This document shows, piece after piece, positions 1 to 10,100 of a stretch of DNA of 64,000 nt (position 1 is its first letter; every line of letters begins with the position of its first letter). The position numbers and the translations under genes were made by a program. Source of the stretch: Giardia muris (Eukaryota > Fornicata > Diplomonadida > Hexamitidae); assembly GCA_006247105.1 (NCBI GenBank), contig CM016926.1:310001-374000 (forward strand), read 5' to 3'. Under the pieces are notes generated by a model. It saw only the letters and a list, made by a program, of their open reading frames with translations, was not told the origin of the DNA and searched no databases.

Positions 1-1
1 A

Positions 2-619
2 CTTGGAGGTCCACAAACGATTGCAGTCCTACGACCAACCCTTCTGATCCTCGGGAGCGTGTTGAACGCCCTGGCCCTCGACGAGACGGGTGGTCTTCTT
101 GATACTGTGCTTGGAGCGCTTCTCCAGGCTCTTCATAACCTAGCGGGTGAGCTGCGGCAAGGAAGCGCGGCTCCAATCGTCTCGACCATCTTTTGGGTGC
201 TCTCCAACCTGGCCGTCGACTTCCCAGGGGTCTTCAAGGATAGCGGGGTTACAGCTTACATCATTGCTAGCCTTGACTCGACCATCAAAAGCATCCGGCA
301 GAATGCACACAACGCTCTGAAGAACATCCTCGCCTTCAGCACCGTAGATGAACGCGCGTTCTTCCTGGAGATTTATCGGGATCACCTTTGGTCGGCAAGC
401 ATCTCCTGTCTCGATACACGTTCTCTATCGCATGAACAAAGGACAAAGCTTGTTGCATCGGCATGCCTTCTCTTACAAGTGCTTGTGGAAGATACCCCCG
501 GACACTTTGAGCCACTTTATCAGGAGCTATTGGCGCGAATCGAGGATATCCAGGCAAATGAATCCCTCGGGGAGGAGGCTGAGAACGCGATCCAGAGCTT
601 ATTGTTCCAAATAGGATGA
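2..619 (+). CDS. Importin-alpha-like armadillo protein, 3' end (5' end outside window)
   Basis: The reading frame is open from base 2, so this is the C-terminal about 205 residues of a longer gene; the internal GTG at 59 is not a start. The peptide is alpha-helical and armadillo-like. It has an R-P-T-L-L-I-L-G-S-V segment, a W-V-L-S-N-L-A helix and an N-A-H-N-A-L-K-N-I-L helix. These match the R-P-A-L-R-x-x-G-N-I / W-x-x-S-N spacing of importin-alpha ARM repeats, which bind nuclear localisation signals and hand cargo to importin-beta. I see the repeats and infer the function. Another ARM protein is possible because the autoinhibitory N-terminal domain and most repeats lie off the window. It ends in TGA, 16 nt before the convergent next gene. 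Confidence 0.5.
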   Translation, partial: LGGPQTIAVLRPTLLILGSVLNALALDETGGLLDTVLGALLQALHNLAGELRQGSAAPIVSTIFWVLSNLAVDFPGVFKDSGVTAYIIASLDSTIKSIRQNAHNALKNILAFSTVDERAFFLEIYRDHLWSASISCLDTRSLSHEQRTKLVASACLLLQVLVEDTPGHFEPLYQELLARIEDIQANESLGEEAENAIQSLLFQIG

Positions 620-635
620 GGTGGATCGATTCACT

Positions 636-1325
636 TCAATGGAGCGTCGAGACTGCCCGAGTGATCTTCCCATCGCCCCATGTGCCGTCCTTGAGAAACT
701 GAGTGAAGTGCTGGTTGATCCCCTGGTTCCCGAAGCCAACGGGGTATCCATGAAGGGTATCGCAGAAGTCGTGAGTATACGTCGACTTCCAGCGACTCGA
801 CGCGCAGAGGTTCCCGTCGGCGATGCATTTGCGATCCAGATCGATCGTTGACTCATTCTGCTTCATCACCTTCGTATCGTTCCGAGCTCCAGCGACAGTG
901 TGAGGCTTAGTTCCGGAAGGGCACCGCATGCTACCGCAGCGGGTCCCAAAGCGAAGAGAAGGAAGGCCGCCGCTCGGCCCGTTCATGGGCTGGTATGCGG
1001 CCTCATAGGTCGTCGTATTCTTCCCGATGCGGCGTTGTGTGTGCGTAAGGGTGCTGAGGCTAGGGCAGCGGAGCGCGTCGTAGAACCGCTGGTACGCGTC
1101 GTCGCGTGGATACGGCCTATAATCGTCAGTGTACGTCGAGAGCGGCGTACGGTAGAAGCAGTTTGTCGGGCGGCATGTGGCGCGCAAGTCGTCGCCCTCC
1201 TGTGTCGCGCCCGGTGTCCCGACGGTCTGAGGGCGGACGTAGACGTCGCCGTTCTTGCGGATCACGTCCATTGTCCCCGTGAGGTGGTCCTTCGTGCGTC
1301 CTTGCTCGATGCGATACGTGCTCAT
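636..1325 (-). CDS. Tyr/Pro/Gly-rich hypothetical protein, possibly axonemal microtubule-associated
   Basis: A 229-residue protein starting at the ATG at 1325, preceded by the A-rich initiator AATTAAAAAA; a longer frame would need a non-ATG start. No enzyme motif or membrane segment is visible. It is rich in Tyr, Thr, Pro, Arg and Gly and repeats short units such as S-T-Y-T-D-D-Y-R-P-Y, T-T-T-Y-E-A-A-Y-Q-P and S-T-Y-T-H-D-F near residues 62, 107 and 185. Such Tyr-containing extended repeats are usual in SAXO-like and microtubule inner proteins of axonemes, but I cannot name an orthologue. It is divergent from EBP2 with 65 bp between the two ATGs. An unrelated low-complexity protein is equally possible. 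Confidence 0.6.
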   Translation of the reverse strand: MSTYRIEQGRTKDHLTGTMDVIRKNGDVYVRPQTVGTPGATQEGDDLRATCRPTNCFYRTPLSTYTDDYRPYPRDDAYQRFYDALRCPSLSTLTHTQRRIGKNTTTYEAAYQPMNGPSGGLPSLRFGTRCGSMRCPSGTKPHTVAGARNDTKVMKQNESTIDLDRKCIADGNLCASSRWKSTYTHDFCDTLHGYPVGFGNQGINQHFTQFLKDGTWGDGKITRAVSTLH

Positions 1326-1390
1326 TTTTTTAATTGGATGCACTGAGTGATGCGCGCAATAATAGCGAGTACTTTATTGGGCGGAACGAA
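1326..1390. promoter_or_regulatory. Divergent intergenic region, 65 bp
   Basis: Lies between the minus-strand Tyr-rich gene (ATG at 1325) and the plus-strand EBP2 gene (ATG at 1391). The left edge holds a T-run, read as A-rich initiator on the minus strand. An out-of-frame ATG sits at 1338 on the plus strand, upstream of the EBP2 start. Promoter activity is inferred from position and the A-run. Confidence 0.4.
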
Positions 1391-2077
1391 ATGGATGAAA
1401 GGCTTCGGCTCGCGTTGGGAGTGATCCTGCCGCAGGAGGAGCACTTTCTCGACTATCTGGCCGTGACGGCGCGCTCTCCCGACGGGGTCGACGACGATGA
1501 GACAGAAGCTGCGATCCAGACCCAAGCGGCATCGGCCGTCGCACAGGCGAAACGTGCCTTCAAGAAGCTTGACCTACCCTTCTACCCTCCTCCGGACTAC
1601 ACGGCCGAGATGTATCGCTCGGAAACGACGATGCAGAGGCTTGCATCACGAGATCGGGCCACTGCTGAGGCACTGAAGGTGAAGGAACAACGGCGTGCTC
1701 TTAAGATGCAAGTCAGGCTCAAGAAGCAACTCAAGCATGATAGGTCATCCACCCGCATCAAATCTGAACGGATACAGCGCGAATTCCTAAAGAAGTGGAG
1801 GGAGGAACGTACACAGCTTCGGAAGCAAGGGGTCGGGGAGGAGGAGCTTCCTACCCTTGAGCAGGCAGAGGCCAAGTTCGTTCGGATGCGGCGTGCGATT
1901 AGGCGCTCAAAGAATATCAAGTATAGTGGAAGAAAGGATTATGGGAAACCGCGAAGGCTTCTGAAGAAGAATGACACTAAAGGGCTGAACGACGACCCAT
2001 ACATCAACCCTCAGTTTGGGAACTCCCGACGCTTCAGTTCCGGCTCCAGGCCTTTCAGTGGAACCAAGAAGAAGTGA
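1391..2077 (+). CDS. EBP2: rRNA-processing protein EBP2 homologue
   Basis: A 228-residue basic protein of the EBP2 family (EBNA1-binding protein 2), a nucleolar factor for 60S subunit assembly and 27S pre-rRNA processing. The diagnostic stretch is A-K-R-A-F-K-K-L-D-L-P-F-Y-P-P-P-D-Y-T-A-E-M, matching the family pattern K-K-L-x-I-P-x-x-R-P-x-D-Y-F-A-E-M. A long Lys/Arg-rich helix and a basic Arg/Ser/Gly tail ending K-K-K follow. The first in-frame ATG is at 1391; the frame is open upstream but without another ATG. The stop overlaps an AGTGAA polyadenylation signal, and cyclin H begins 6 nt later on the same strand. Confidence 0.85.
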   Translation: MDERLRLALGVILPQEEHFLDYLAVTARSPDGVDDDETEAAIQTQAASAVAQAKRAFKKLDLPFYPPPDYTAEMYRSETTMQRLASRDRATAEALKVKEQRRALKMQVRLKKQLKHDRSSTRIKSERIQREFLKKWREERTQLRKQGVGEEELPTLEQAEAKFVRMRRAIRRSKNIKYSGRKDYGKPRRLLKKNDTKGLNDDPYINPQFGNSRRFSSGSRPFSGTKKK

Positions 2078-2078
2078 A
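2073..2078 (+). terminator. AGTGAA polyadenylation signal overlapping the EBP2 stop
   Basis: AGTGAA fits the Giardia AGTRAA poly(A) consensus. It contains the TGA stop of EBP2 and is followed within 6 nt by the ATG of the next gene. Confidence 0.6.
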
Positions 2079-2083
2079 AGAAA

Positions 2084-3322
2084 ATGCCGTTATACTCGAA
2101 CTCGACACAGCGACGCTTTTGGCTATTTGAGTCACCAGAGAAGCTCGCAGAATACCGTCTAGCACACCTCACGGCCTCCCACACGTACAGCAGCGAGGTG
2201 GTCTACCATACAACCATCTCACAAGGGATATCACAGAACCCCATCTTTATCCTCTTCCTCATTTCCAACCAGATCGTCAATCCGTACCAATCAGTTTGCC
2301 TTGCCCTCGATAATTACCATGGCAGGCGTGAGGCGCGCAAGCGCTTCCACTTGAGTAGACGGACAAACGAAATACTAAGCGTCGCTATGATCGCTCGACA
2401 ATTTATCGAGGCGGCCGTTAGCAAGCACAACGCAGGCCAGAACCGAATTCAGGGACGGTATGACCGGGCACGCTCCTGGTTCCACGAGTACACAATCGAT
2501 TGCATCAAGGAGAGCTTCTACAACGCACACACCTGGGCCGCCGATGTTCTAGCGCGGCGGATCACGTGCTTCCTGAACCCAACAATAGTCCACCCGCTCT
2601 CCGCAGCATTCCTTAGCCTGCTGATCTCCTTCAAAATAAGCCCCACAGATGTTCTTCAACGGCCAAAGGCCTATTATGGAGACTTCCTTTATCAGTCCCA
2701 TGGACTCATAGACCCACAAGAGACGGCCGAAACAAATGCCTTCCTCCTCGAACTCAAGAACTGCTGCCGCTCCCACGAGCCTTACATCCTGCAGAATCTT
2801 CGCTTCTCTGTCTACTGTACCTTAGCCGAGGACTTCATTTCCGAAGAACTTCTTGCACAACTTCAAACAAAACTGAAAGTCCCACACTTCGATGCCATCC
2901 ACCTCGATGCCATCCGTCGCGAGGTCGCTTTCTTTTCCGCCATTACCCGGGTAACAGACGCATATCTCTTATATGACCCCGACGCAATTGCCGTTTTCTT
3001 GCTCATCGAGGCTGGGTTGATGTATCTCCATGAAGGCAAAAAGGATCACACTGACACCAAGGCCCTTTCACGGCGAGCCTTGTACGATAGTCTTGGACGC
3101 CTAGCAAAGAGCATGAACGGAATCCGAGTAACGCTCTTCTATTTTATCGATGGAAGCGTCCCTAACACTCCGGATAGTCTGCGGCGACAAGCACAAGCTG
3201 CCGCAGACGTAGTGATGCCCCTAGAGTCGATAATCTTCCTGGCGGAGAAGTATGAGGAGTTCTGTAAGGAGGTCTTCGACTTCTCCGTCCTTAGCGAGGT
3301 ACGCAGGGCGCGGCCCATCTGA
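2084..3322 (+). CDS. CCNH: Cyclin H-like subunit of the CDK-activating kinase
   Basis: A 412-residue protein. The N-terminus S-N-S-T-Q-R-R-F-W-L-F matches the highly conserved cyclin H start N-S-S-Q-K-R-x-W-x-F that caps the first cyclin fold. Two helical cyclin boxes can be followed at about residues 60-180 and 190-330, with an A-x-R-R-I motif in the first. Cyclin H binds and activates CDK7 within CAK and TFIIH, linking the cell cycle to RNA polymerase II phosphorylation. The protein is longer than yeast Ccl1 or human cyclin H through loop expansions. The start ATG follows a GAAAGAAA initiator 6 nt after the EBP2 stop. The downstream gene is convergent with a 4-nt gap. Confidence 0.75.
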   Translation: MPLYSNSTQRRFWLFESPEKLAEYRLAHLTASHTYSSEVVYHTTISQGISQNPIFILFLISNQIVNPYQSVCLALDNYHGRREARKRFHLSRRTNEILSVAMIARQFIEAAVSKHNAGQNRIQGRYDRARSWFHEYTIDCIKESFYNAHTWAADVLARRITCFLNPTIVHPLSAAFLSLLISFKISPTDVLQRPKAYYGDFLYQSHGLIDPQETAETNAFLLELKNCCRSHEPYILQNLRFSVYCTLAEDFISEELLAQLQTKLKVPHFDAIHLDAIRREVAFFSAITRVTDAYLLYDPDAIAVFLLIEAGLMYLHEGKKDHTDTKALSRRALYDSLGRLAKSMNGIRVTLFYFIDGSVPNTPDSLRRQAQAAADVVMPLESIIFLAEKYEEFCKEVFDFSVLSEVRRARPI

Positions 3323-3326
3323 TCAA

Positions 3327-4601
3327 TCAGACCGGCTTGCGCTTCAAGATGGGCGGAAGAGGAGCCCGGATAACCTTGTCGATAGGGACAGCGCATGGCT
3401 CCGCCTTGCAAGGCGTCACGGAGCGGCTATTGCTGCGAAAGAAAATCGCTTGCTCGGCGAACCGATGGATGTCGCCTGCAATGTCAAAGTCAAGGAAGCC
3501 AGCTTCGGATGGTTCAGCACTCGATGAGGCTAGACGAGCGAAGGATGTGTCATGGGGACCTTGCCCTTGCCGTACTGGAGTGAACAGCAGCTTTGTGCAT
3601 TGTCCAGGGTTCTCTGCATTCTGAAGAAAAACGACTTTCGGGGTTCCAGTCAAGAGGTTCTTTTGTATGGCGGGAGATTGAACTTGAGCGCGATCAAGGA
3701 CTCTTCGACGTGAATCCTTCAATCCATGCTCCTGATGCGGTGTAAAGCGATAAGGTATGAGCGGAGACATCATGATGGTATCGAATGAGCTAGGAGGGAA
3801 GTCGTCATTGCAGCAAAAGATGAGAGGGTCATCTCCAGCGCCACCATTGAGGTCATCAATCTGAACAACTTGATATGTGTCAGGATCCTCACCGGCGCGA
3901 GGCTCGAGACGCTCTACAGCATGACGGTTACGGGAGACAACCCGAAGGAGTTGGCGGTTCTGGAATACCCGCTTCTTGATAGCTAGCTCGGTAGGGATAT
4001 GGGGGTTCTTTTTCTCTTTTGGGACGAACCATCTCGTTGGAGTGAAGGTTGATAATGAATAGGGCTTACCATGGGGCGTCCCCATCACGTTGGGAGGCTC
4101 CGTGGCGGGCTCATAGTATAGTATACGGTTGTAGCAGCCATCAAGATCAAGAAGCCGGACAAGCTCGGTGATATCTGCCTGATTGTCCGTCGCCTCTTCC
4201 GAGGTCACGGCTGGCTCCGATGTCTCATCCGAATGCTCATGAGATAGTAAGATATAGTGCTGAAGCAGATCCGGGTCACCGTAAACGGTAGCCTCACCGG
4301 CCGTAGGATTGTCGTCTGTTGGGACGTACATACTATCTGCGATTGGCTGGAAGTCGAAGTCTCGCACTCGAAGAAGGGAGCGATGGGAGAGACCCGATTG
4401 ACGCTCTTGAGAGGCCGAGATATCGATGTTTCTTACGGCGACCTGAACGGCAGTCACCTGCGGCCCGTAGGGAGCTAGACCGCCGTCGTAGGGCGCAAGC
4501 TCCATGCCCTCGCCCTCCTGGCGCTCCATGGAGGCCCCCTCCCAACGCGCAATGAGATCCCGATTGAGAGCAAGAAGCTCGCCCCTCAATGTAGTATTCA
4601 T
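3327..4601 (-). CDS. Hypothetical protein, 424 aa
   Basis: Starts at an ATG preceded by GTGAAATTAA; its first four bases overlap the end of the upstream Mo25 gene as ATGA. No family recognised. The N-terminal third is acidic and Gly/Pro-containing, with a Glu/Asp/Ser-rich stretch around residues 120-145. A basic, possibly folded region lies around residues 180-250. The C-terminus is basic, ending P-P-I-L-K-R-K-P-V. There is no signal peptide or transmembrane segment. A regulatory or scaffold protein would fit, but nothing identifies a function. Confidence 0.65.
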   Translation of the reverse strand: MNTTLRGELLALNRDLIARWEGASMERQEGEGMELAPYDGGLAPYGPQVTAVQVAVRNIDISASQERQSGLSHRSLLRVRDFDFQPIADSMYVPTDDNPTAGEATVYGDPDLLQHYILLSHEHSDETSEPAVTSEEATDNQADITELVRLLDLDGCYNRILYYEPATEPPNVMGTPHGKPYSLSTFTPTRWFVPKEKKNPHIPTELAIKKRVFQNRQLLRVVSRNRHAVERLEPRAGEDPDTYQVVQIDDLNGGAGDDPLIFCCNDDFPPSSFDTIMMSPLIPYRFTPHQEHGLKDSRRRVLDRAQVQSPAIQKNLLTGTPKVVFLQNAENPGQCTKLLFTPVRQGQGPHDTSFARLASSSAEPSEAGFLDFDIAGDIHRFAEQAIFFRSNSRSVTPCKAEPCAVPIDKVIRAPLPPILKRKPV

Positions 4602-5611
4602 TTAATTTCACCCAGCTGTGAGAGCTCTGCAAGCACGTCTTGTAAGTCTGCCTTCAGCTGCTCGTCTCGATCGAGCTCTAGCCCAGAGAGGAACTCCATG
4701 AGCTTGTCGCGGTTCCGCCTGAGGATCTTCAGGATCCCCTCGGGCTTCTGTGGGTTAGCGACGAAGATCTTGAAGACGTTGAAGGCCGCGATGCGCATCT
4801 GGTGCCCGTTATCCTTCATTAGGCACATAACCAGCTTCAGATTGTCCTGGGACCCGACATACTGTATCATTACGTTATAATACTCTCGGGAGAAGAGTAG
4901 CTGCCCAAGAAGTGTGAGGGAGAACAACCGTGTCGAGTAGTTCTTCGAGTTCAAGAGTGTTTCGTACCACCTGATGAAGTCTGGGTTGCGCTGGATGTAC
5001 TCGGACCCATGGTTCCTGTACCTAGTAAAGAGTTCCTTGACAACGGTTGATGCATCTGATGAGACATCGAAGTTGGTGTCATCCATGGCATGGAATAGAC
5101 GTGAGAACTGTTCCTCGTGACACTTCTCCAGTATCAGAAGTGCCACATCCTCTTGCCGAAGGAATTCCTTCAGTATTTGAGTCGCACTCTGAGTGTATGA
5201 GTGTGGTGGAACATATGACCTCAAAAGGGTGTCAAGGATCTCCGGGTTGCGATCAAGGCAGGTCCGAAGAGGAGAGGGGCCCAATTCCGGCAGAGGCGGG
5301 CCAGAAAGGGGACCACGTGAATGTAAGATGAGGATAAGAAGGGAGACTAGCATCTTCCGCGCCTCGAATTTCAAGATCGACAGGGTTGGAAGGATGATAA
5401 GGTCTAGGAGTGCTCTTCCGTCATAAAGCTTCGGGGCCAGGGGCGCGGCGAGCTCGTTCGAGTTCGGACCGGATAAGGCCTCTTTAAGAGTGGCGATATG
5501 TGCACTAAGATGGTTGAAGTCCGACTCGTTGTGCTTCTGCTCGCCGAGGATGCGGCGCGCGAGGGCCAGAATCTTGTCGAAGGTCTCACATAGCTTGTTC
5601 TTTGGTGCCAT
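4598..5611 (-). CDS. MO25: Mo25 / CAB39-like scaffold protein
   Basis: A 337-residue protein, the usual Mo25 length, built of helical HEAT/ARM-like repeats. The C-terminal half carries family signatures: W-Y-E-T-L-L-N-S-K-N-Y-S-T-R, L-x-L-L-G-Q-L-L near residue 245, D-N-L-K-L-V-M-C-L-M-K-D, and F-N-V-F-K-I-F-V-A-N-P-Q-K-P. Mo25 binds and activates germinal-centre (STE20) kinases, and in many eukaryotes it works upstream of NDR kinases in polarity and cytokinesis; an NDR kinase lies elsewhere in this window. The ATG at 5611, after AAAACGACAAA, is chosen over an upstream in-frame extension that would run into the neighbouring gene. Its stop overlaps the next start as ATGA. Confidence 0.9.
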   Translation of the reverse strand: MAPKNKLCETFDKILALARRILGEQKHNESDFNHLSAHIATLKEALSGPNSNELAAPLAPKLYDGRALLDLIILPTLSILKFEARKMLVSLLILILHSRGPLSGPPLPELGPSPLRTCLDRNPEILDTLLRSYVPPHSYTQSATQILKEFLRQEDVALLILEKCHEEQFSRLFHAMDDTNFDVSSDASTVVKELFTRYRNHGSEYIQRNPDFIRWYETLLNSKNYSTRLFSLTLLGQLLFSREYYNVMIQYVGSQDNLKLVMCLMKDNGHQMRIAAFNVFKIFVANPQKPEGILKILRRNRDKLMEFLSGLELDRDEQLKADLQDVLAELSQLGEIK

Positions 5612-5626
5612 TTTGTCGTTTTCCGC

Positions 5627-5632
5627 TTTACT
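5627..5632 (-). terminator. AGTAAA polyadenylation signal overlapping a stop codon
   Basis: On the minus strand AGTAAA contains the TAA stop of the CHY/RING gene. The Mo25 ATG follows 16 nt after that stop. Confidence 0.6.
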
Positions 5633-7115
5633 CAACATCTGAATAATCTTCATCCTCATCAAAGGAGCGGACAAGCCCGTACTTCCCGGCGACGGCGTTG
5701 CCCATCATCTCGGCTAGCTGATGACACAAGGCGCTTGGACCGACGCTGGTAAGGAGCCGTGTGAGGTCATCATCTGTGAGGCCAATGACCTCCATGGCCA
5801 TTCGGCAATGTTGTGGAAGGTTTTCCTCCTCAAGGATACGCAAGGGAGGAAGTCCACATTGTTCCTCGACAAGTCTATGTGCTTTAAGTGTCTTCTCATA
5901 AAGTTCTCGACCTTCTGGAGAAAGGAAGGAGTAATGGGCGTTATCGACGGTCTCAGTGTTGAAGGATAAGCAGTTGGGGTTTGTGCAACGCGTTGGGAGC
6001 TGATGGAACCGTTCCGGAAAGACCTGCTGGCAATCGTTGCAAATGTAGTTACAATACATGTGCATGAACTCGTATGGGACTGGGGTAGTCTCGTAAAGGT
6101 CACCAAACATCTTCCAGCGGACGTACATGTCTCTAGGGTAAAGGATGGTCTTCCGACAAATTGGGCACTTGATGGTAAAAATATTCGTGTCTAACATCTG
6201 GTCATAGCAATGGGCATGAATGGAATGCCGCCCACACGTCATTGTGAAGAAGACGTCCGAACTCTCGAAGAAGGGGGCAAAACAGATGCAACACACGTCG
6301 TTGGGGTTTGTACAAATGTGTGTCGTGGCGCAGGACTCGGAAATGCATTGGTTGCACTTCTCGCAATGGATGATATCGCTATCGAGTCCGATCCTACACA
6401 TCTTACAACGATGACAATGGTAATTCGGCTTGACTTGACGCCCAACATCACAAAAGATATGGCAGATGTCGCAATAATAACGCGCAAACTTGATACCACA
6501 CTCAGCACAACGCTTTTGGGCTGGGCCCACGTGCCCACACATCCTACAACGCACGGTATCGACAGAATACTTATCGAAGCGGTGAGTCTCATATTTATCG
6601 TGGCAGAACCGGCACCCATAGAACCTCTTACATTCGGGGCATTGGAGCTCGCACTTACTAATGTAGTGGGGACAGCCGATCATGTTTGTTGCATCAAACC
6701 TTGCATTAAGAATCTGTTGTTTTGGTAATAGAGTCCAGCCAAGAATAGGCTCATACTTATTCCGCATCGCCGGGTCAAGACGTTCCTTCGCACTCTTCTC
6801 CGTAAGGATGTTCTCCGCCTCTGTCACAACGCGTTGGAAGGCGTCATTCAATTGATAGTAGGTCCAATCGGGATGAGCCGCGACGTATTCTTCATAGAAC
6901 GCTCGGGGACAAATGATGAGCCCATGTTTGATTAGCTGCTCCTTCGCATATGAGTGGTGATCCTCATTGATCACTTGATATGGGACGGTCCGAATCACCT
7001 CCTCCTGGTCGTCGGGGCCCAGTAGGTACAAGGTCATCGTCAGTACTGTGTTGGTGTGCCTCGTGGGGTCCTCCGCATACGTGCGGAACGCCTCCTCACC
7101 AATAATGTCCGACAT
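5628..7115 (-). CDS. CHY zinc-finger / RING E3 ubiquitin ligase (RCHY1/PIRH2-like)
   Basis: A 495-residue protein with the PIRH2 architecture. A Cys/His-rich CHY and CTCHY zinc-finger region spans about residues 143-260, with motifs G-C-P-H-Y, C-x2-C, C-R-F-C-H-D and H-R-F-D-K-Y. A RING finger follows at about 274-320 (C-C-I-C-F-A-P-F-F ... C-G-R-H-S-I-H ... C-P-I-C-R-K), then a C-terminal zinc ribbon (C-N-D-C ... C-T-N-P-N-C) at about 352-380. In other eukaryotes such proteins are E2-dependent ubiquitin ligases. The N-terminal 140 residues are an unassigned extension. The ATG at 7115 follows TTGAATAAA; an upstream TTG is rejected. Confidence 0.85.
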   Translation of the reverse strand: MSDIIGEEAFRTYAEDPTRHTNTVLTMTLYLLGPDDQEEVIRTVPYQVINEDHHSYAKEQLIKHGLIICPRAFYEEYVAAHPDWTYYQLNDAFQRVVTEAENILTEKSAKERLDPAMRNKYEPILGWTLLPKQQILNARFDATNMIGCPHYISKCELQCPECKRFYGCRFCHDKYETHRFDKYSVDTVRCRMCGHVGPAQKRCAECGIKFARYYCDICHIFCDVGRQVKPNYHCHRCKMCRIGLDSDIIHCEKCNQCISESCATTHICTNPNDVCCICFAPFFESSDVFFTMTCGRHSIHAHCYDQMLDTNIFTIKCPICRKTILYPRDMYVRWKMFGDLYETTPVPYEFMHMYCNYICNDCQQVFPERFHQLPTRCTNPNCLSFNTETVDNAHYSFLSPEGRELYEKTLKAHRLVEEQCGLPPLRILEEENLPQHCRMAMEVIGLTDDDLTRLLTSVGPSALCHQLAEMMGNAVAGKYGLVRSFDEDEDYSDVE

Positions 7116-7133
7116 TTTATTCAATCACGAGGA

Positions 7134-10100
7134 TCAGCTGAGAACTTCTTCCGAGAACTCGGTCACATCCGTCCAGAACGCGTTGAGGAACGTCAACCCG
7201 ATCCCCATGGCGTCGATCTGCCGGATACAGCTTCGGATCTCTTGCACCTTATCATCTGTCAAATGGCCGCCTGATGACGTAATACTGAAGCCCTCCTGTA
7301 GCTCGCAACAGATCCACGATATCCACGGATCCGGCGACTCTGGTGCGAGGAGCGTTGAGATGCTAGACGAGAGACGGCTCTCTGCAACGTTCCCCATCGC
7401 AAGCTGACTGATCGAGAAGAGGGCCCACGCCTCCCCCAGATGCGGGCAGGCTTGCAATAGGTTTTTGACGGCCGACGATGCAAGGATCAAGGCTCGTCCT
7501 ATATCTTTCTGCACCTTCTCAGGGGTTAACGTCCGAGCACCAAGCGTGGCGTTTGCTAATGCAGCCATTGTGTTTGTGAAGCCAGACTCCCCGGTCGAGC
7601 CTGCAGGGACGCCCTCGAGTCTATCGTGGGTATCTCTAGTTGCAAGGTCTGTTGTTCCGTCAGATCCAACCCGAATGATGGGCTCTGCGTCACCGATCTG
7701 GTCTTTGACTTGTCGTTTAAGAGTTCGGAAATTACCTACTGAGAGGTGCGATTCAATGGCATCTGCTTTTTGGGCCATAAGCCGTTTTGCTTTATATTGC
7801 TCTCGGAGGTAGTTAATATGCGCCGAGGTCGACACGGATGAGGTCTCGAACGCTAGGGGACCATCTAGGTAATTAGCTTCGGGAAGCTGAAGCAAGGTCT
7901 CAAGATTACCTTCTATAGTATGTGATTCGGAGTCTCGTTTCGGAGTATTCGCCCCCGTGAAGATCAGGTCAATATGTGGGTGATCTTCGGAGGGTTGGGT
8001 CTCCAATTGGACTGGAGGACGGTATGTGGAGCGAATGACGTCGATCACCCGGATTGAGGCCAGAAGGATAAGAGTGAGAATATAAAGGAACTCGGCGGGA
8101 AGATAGGATTCGTATATGCTTGTGCTTCCACGGAAGAAGTCGTCCCGAACCTGACGTGAATGGCTTGCGAGCTGATACGCCTGGATCGCGATGCGCGCAA
8201 TCTCCCCGAAGACGGTTCGCATCGAGAACGCAACCAAGTGGGAGCTCCCCTTCTTGTCTACAATCTGCGAGAGCAAGGAGTAATTGAGATTGGTTAAGGC
8301 TCGAGCACGATAAAACAGAAAGGCTGGGCTTGTCTTTGCACGACCCACTAAAGCACTCCCAAGGGATCCCTTCATAATGTTCTCCGAGTACTCAATGAGG
8401 ACGGAAATCTTCTTCTCGATGAACAGCTTGCGCATATTGGCGATGACAATTCGAAGCTGCTGATGATTAAAGAAGGCTGAAGTCTGCTGATTCGGATCCA
8501 TGCCCAATATCTCCTTTGAAAGCTTCTCGCAATGGGTCAACGTATACCCCGCCATAAGAGTCTCACCACGCAACGTCAGCCACTCCGCAAGAGAAATGAA
8601 GGCACATAGCCGAAGAATCTGCTTGGTGACTGGATCTCCCGTGCTCTGGAACCTATCATTCTCGGGGAGGGAGACATCAAGCAACATCTCCATATAATCC
8701 TTTGTTGTCGCGTAGCGGGCGACGTTCGGAGAGAAGATTGAACCCTCGAGATACGAGTCTCGAAGATAGGCTTGGATCGCATGGAGATGATTAAGGGAAA
8801 CGTGCTGGGTATATTGAGACTTACTGCGCTTCAATTGCTTGAAGTTTCTTAGGTCGAGGAGCGAGAGCCGTGCGATATGGCTCCCGCTCGTGTGGTTGCG
8901 GCTTTCTGAGGGCCCCGATGGGCCTGTAAGATCGGAATCCACGGAGACCGTGATATCGCTCGATGTTCCACTAGCCAGATCACTAATTTGATCGGCTTCG
9001 TCTAGCTTATCGTTCCGTTCATCAGATTCCGGACGAGCGTTCCCGTGTGAGCGTGCGGTGTTGACCTGCCGCATCTTATAGGCCTCGTGCTTCTTGATTA
9101 TGAAATGCTCACAGGCATTCTTGATCCCTCTGACGATCGTCCCAGCATCCATGAGGCGCATCGACCACGCAATGTATATGTACGCACCCATACACCAAAA
9201 CGGTGGGTAAGTGAAGGAGCCATCGCCGAGGACGTTATGCATCGGAATCTCCGAAATCTCTCGCTCTTGTTCCTGTGTCAGTGGCTTCGGCCCGATGTTA
9301 AATGCATTGCCAGTTAGGCGCTTCACAGGCCCGCCCACCGCCTCAGAGGTGTCACGAGTCCTTGTAAAGACACTACCAGCCACGCTTCCGACGACCGAGG
9401 CTGCGCAGCTCTCAATCTCCAGCTGGCTCTTCTGCTTATTTAGCTTGCTAGTGGCCGTCGAAAGCTCGCCCTCCAAGAGGTCGTTGAACTGCCGCAAGTA
9501 ATGATTGTGTTGGGGTTTGATCCTCAAGTTCTCCAGGATCGAGGCGATGTCGGACTTGTTGAAGACGCCCTGGTTGAGGCGCTGAAGAATGGCCTGTTGA
9601 GTATCGTTCTTCGCCCACTCGTGTTGTGAGTCGTTGTTCATGACGGCTGTCTGGCCAACAAGATAGCACATGAAGTTCTCGTACATCAATAAGGCGTGTG
9701 TGAAGAGGAGCTCCGAGTAGTCCCGTCCATAAGGGATGACGATGCTGTCCATACTATTCGACTTCTTGGAATGCGAGCCGCCAGTCGAGTTCTTGAAGAC
9801 AGTCTGCATAATGGCGAGCGTTAACAGATAAGCGTCAGTCCCAATGAGGTCTGTCGCGTCTTGATCGATGAGAGAGCACACAACCCCTGCGGGCCCGCGC
9901 ATGTATTGAGCGATCCGGTCGAAGTCCGTTGAGGCCTCGATGTGATGCGGGGCACCAATCTTTAGGCCTGAGATGATGAGGGTTGACGACATGATCCGTA
10001 TATACCGGGATTCAACGAGTCGCGAGAGCTGAATGATGTTCTCCGGGAGGAAGATGTCAATCTTCCGATCATTAGTGAGCAGTTGAGCGTGCCGAGCAAG

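Noticed and set aside
900..1346. 148-codon plus-strand frame opposite the Tyr-rich gene
   Set aside because: Antisense shadow without an ATG initiator context; Arg/Ala-rich as expected from the complementary strand.
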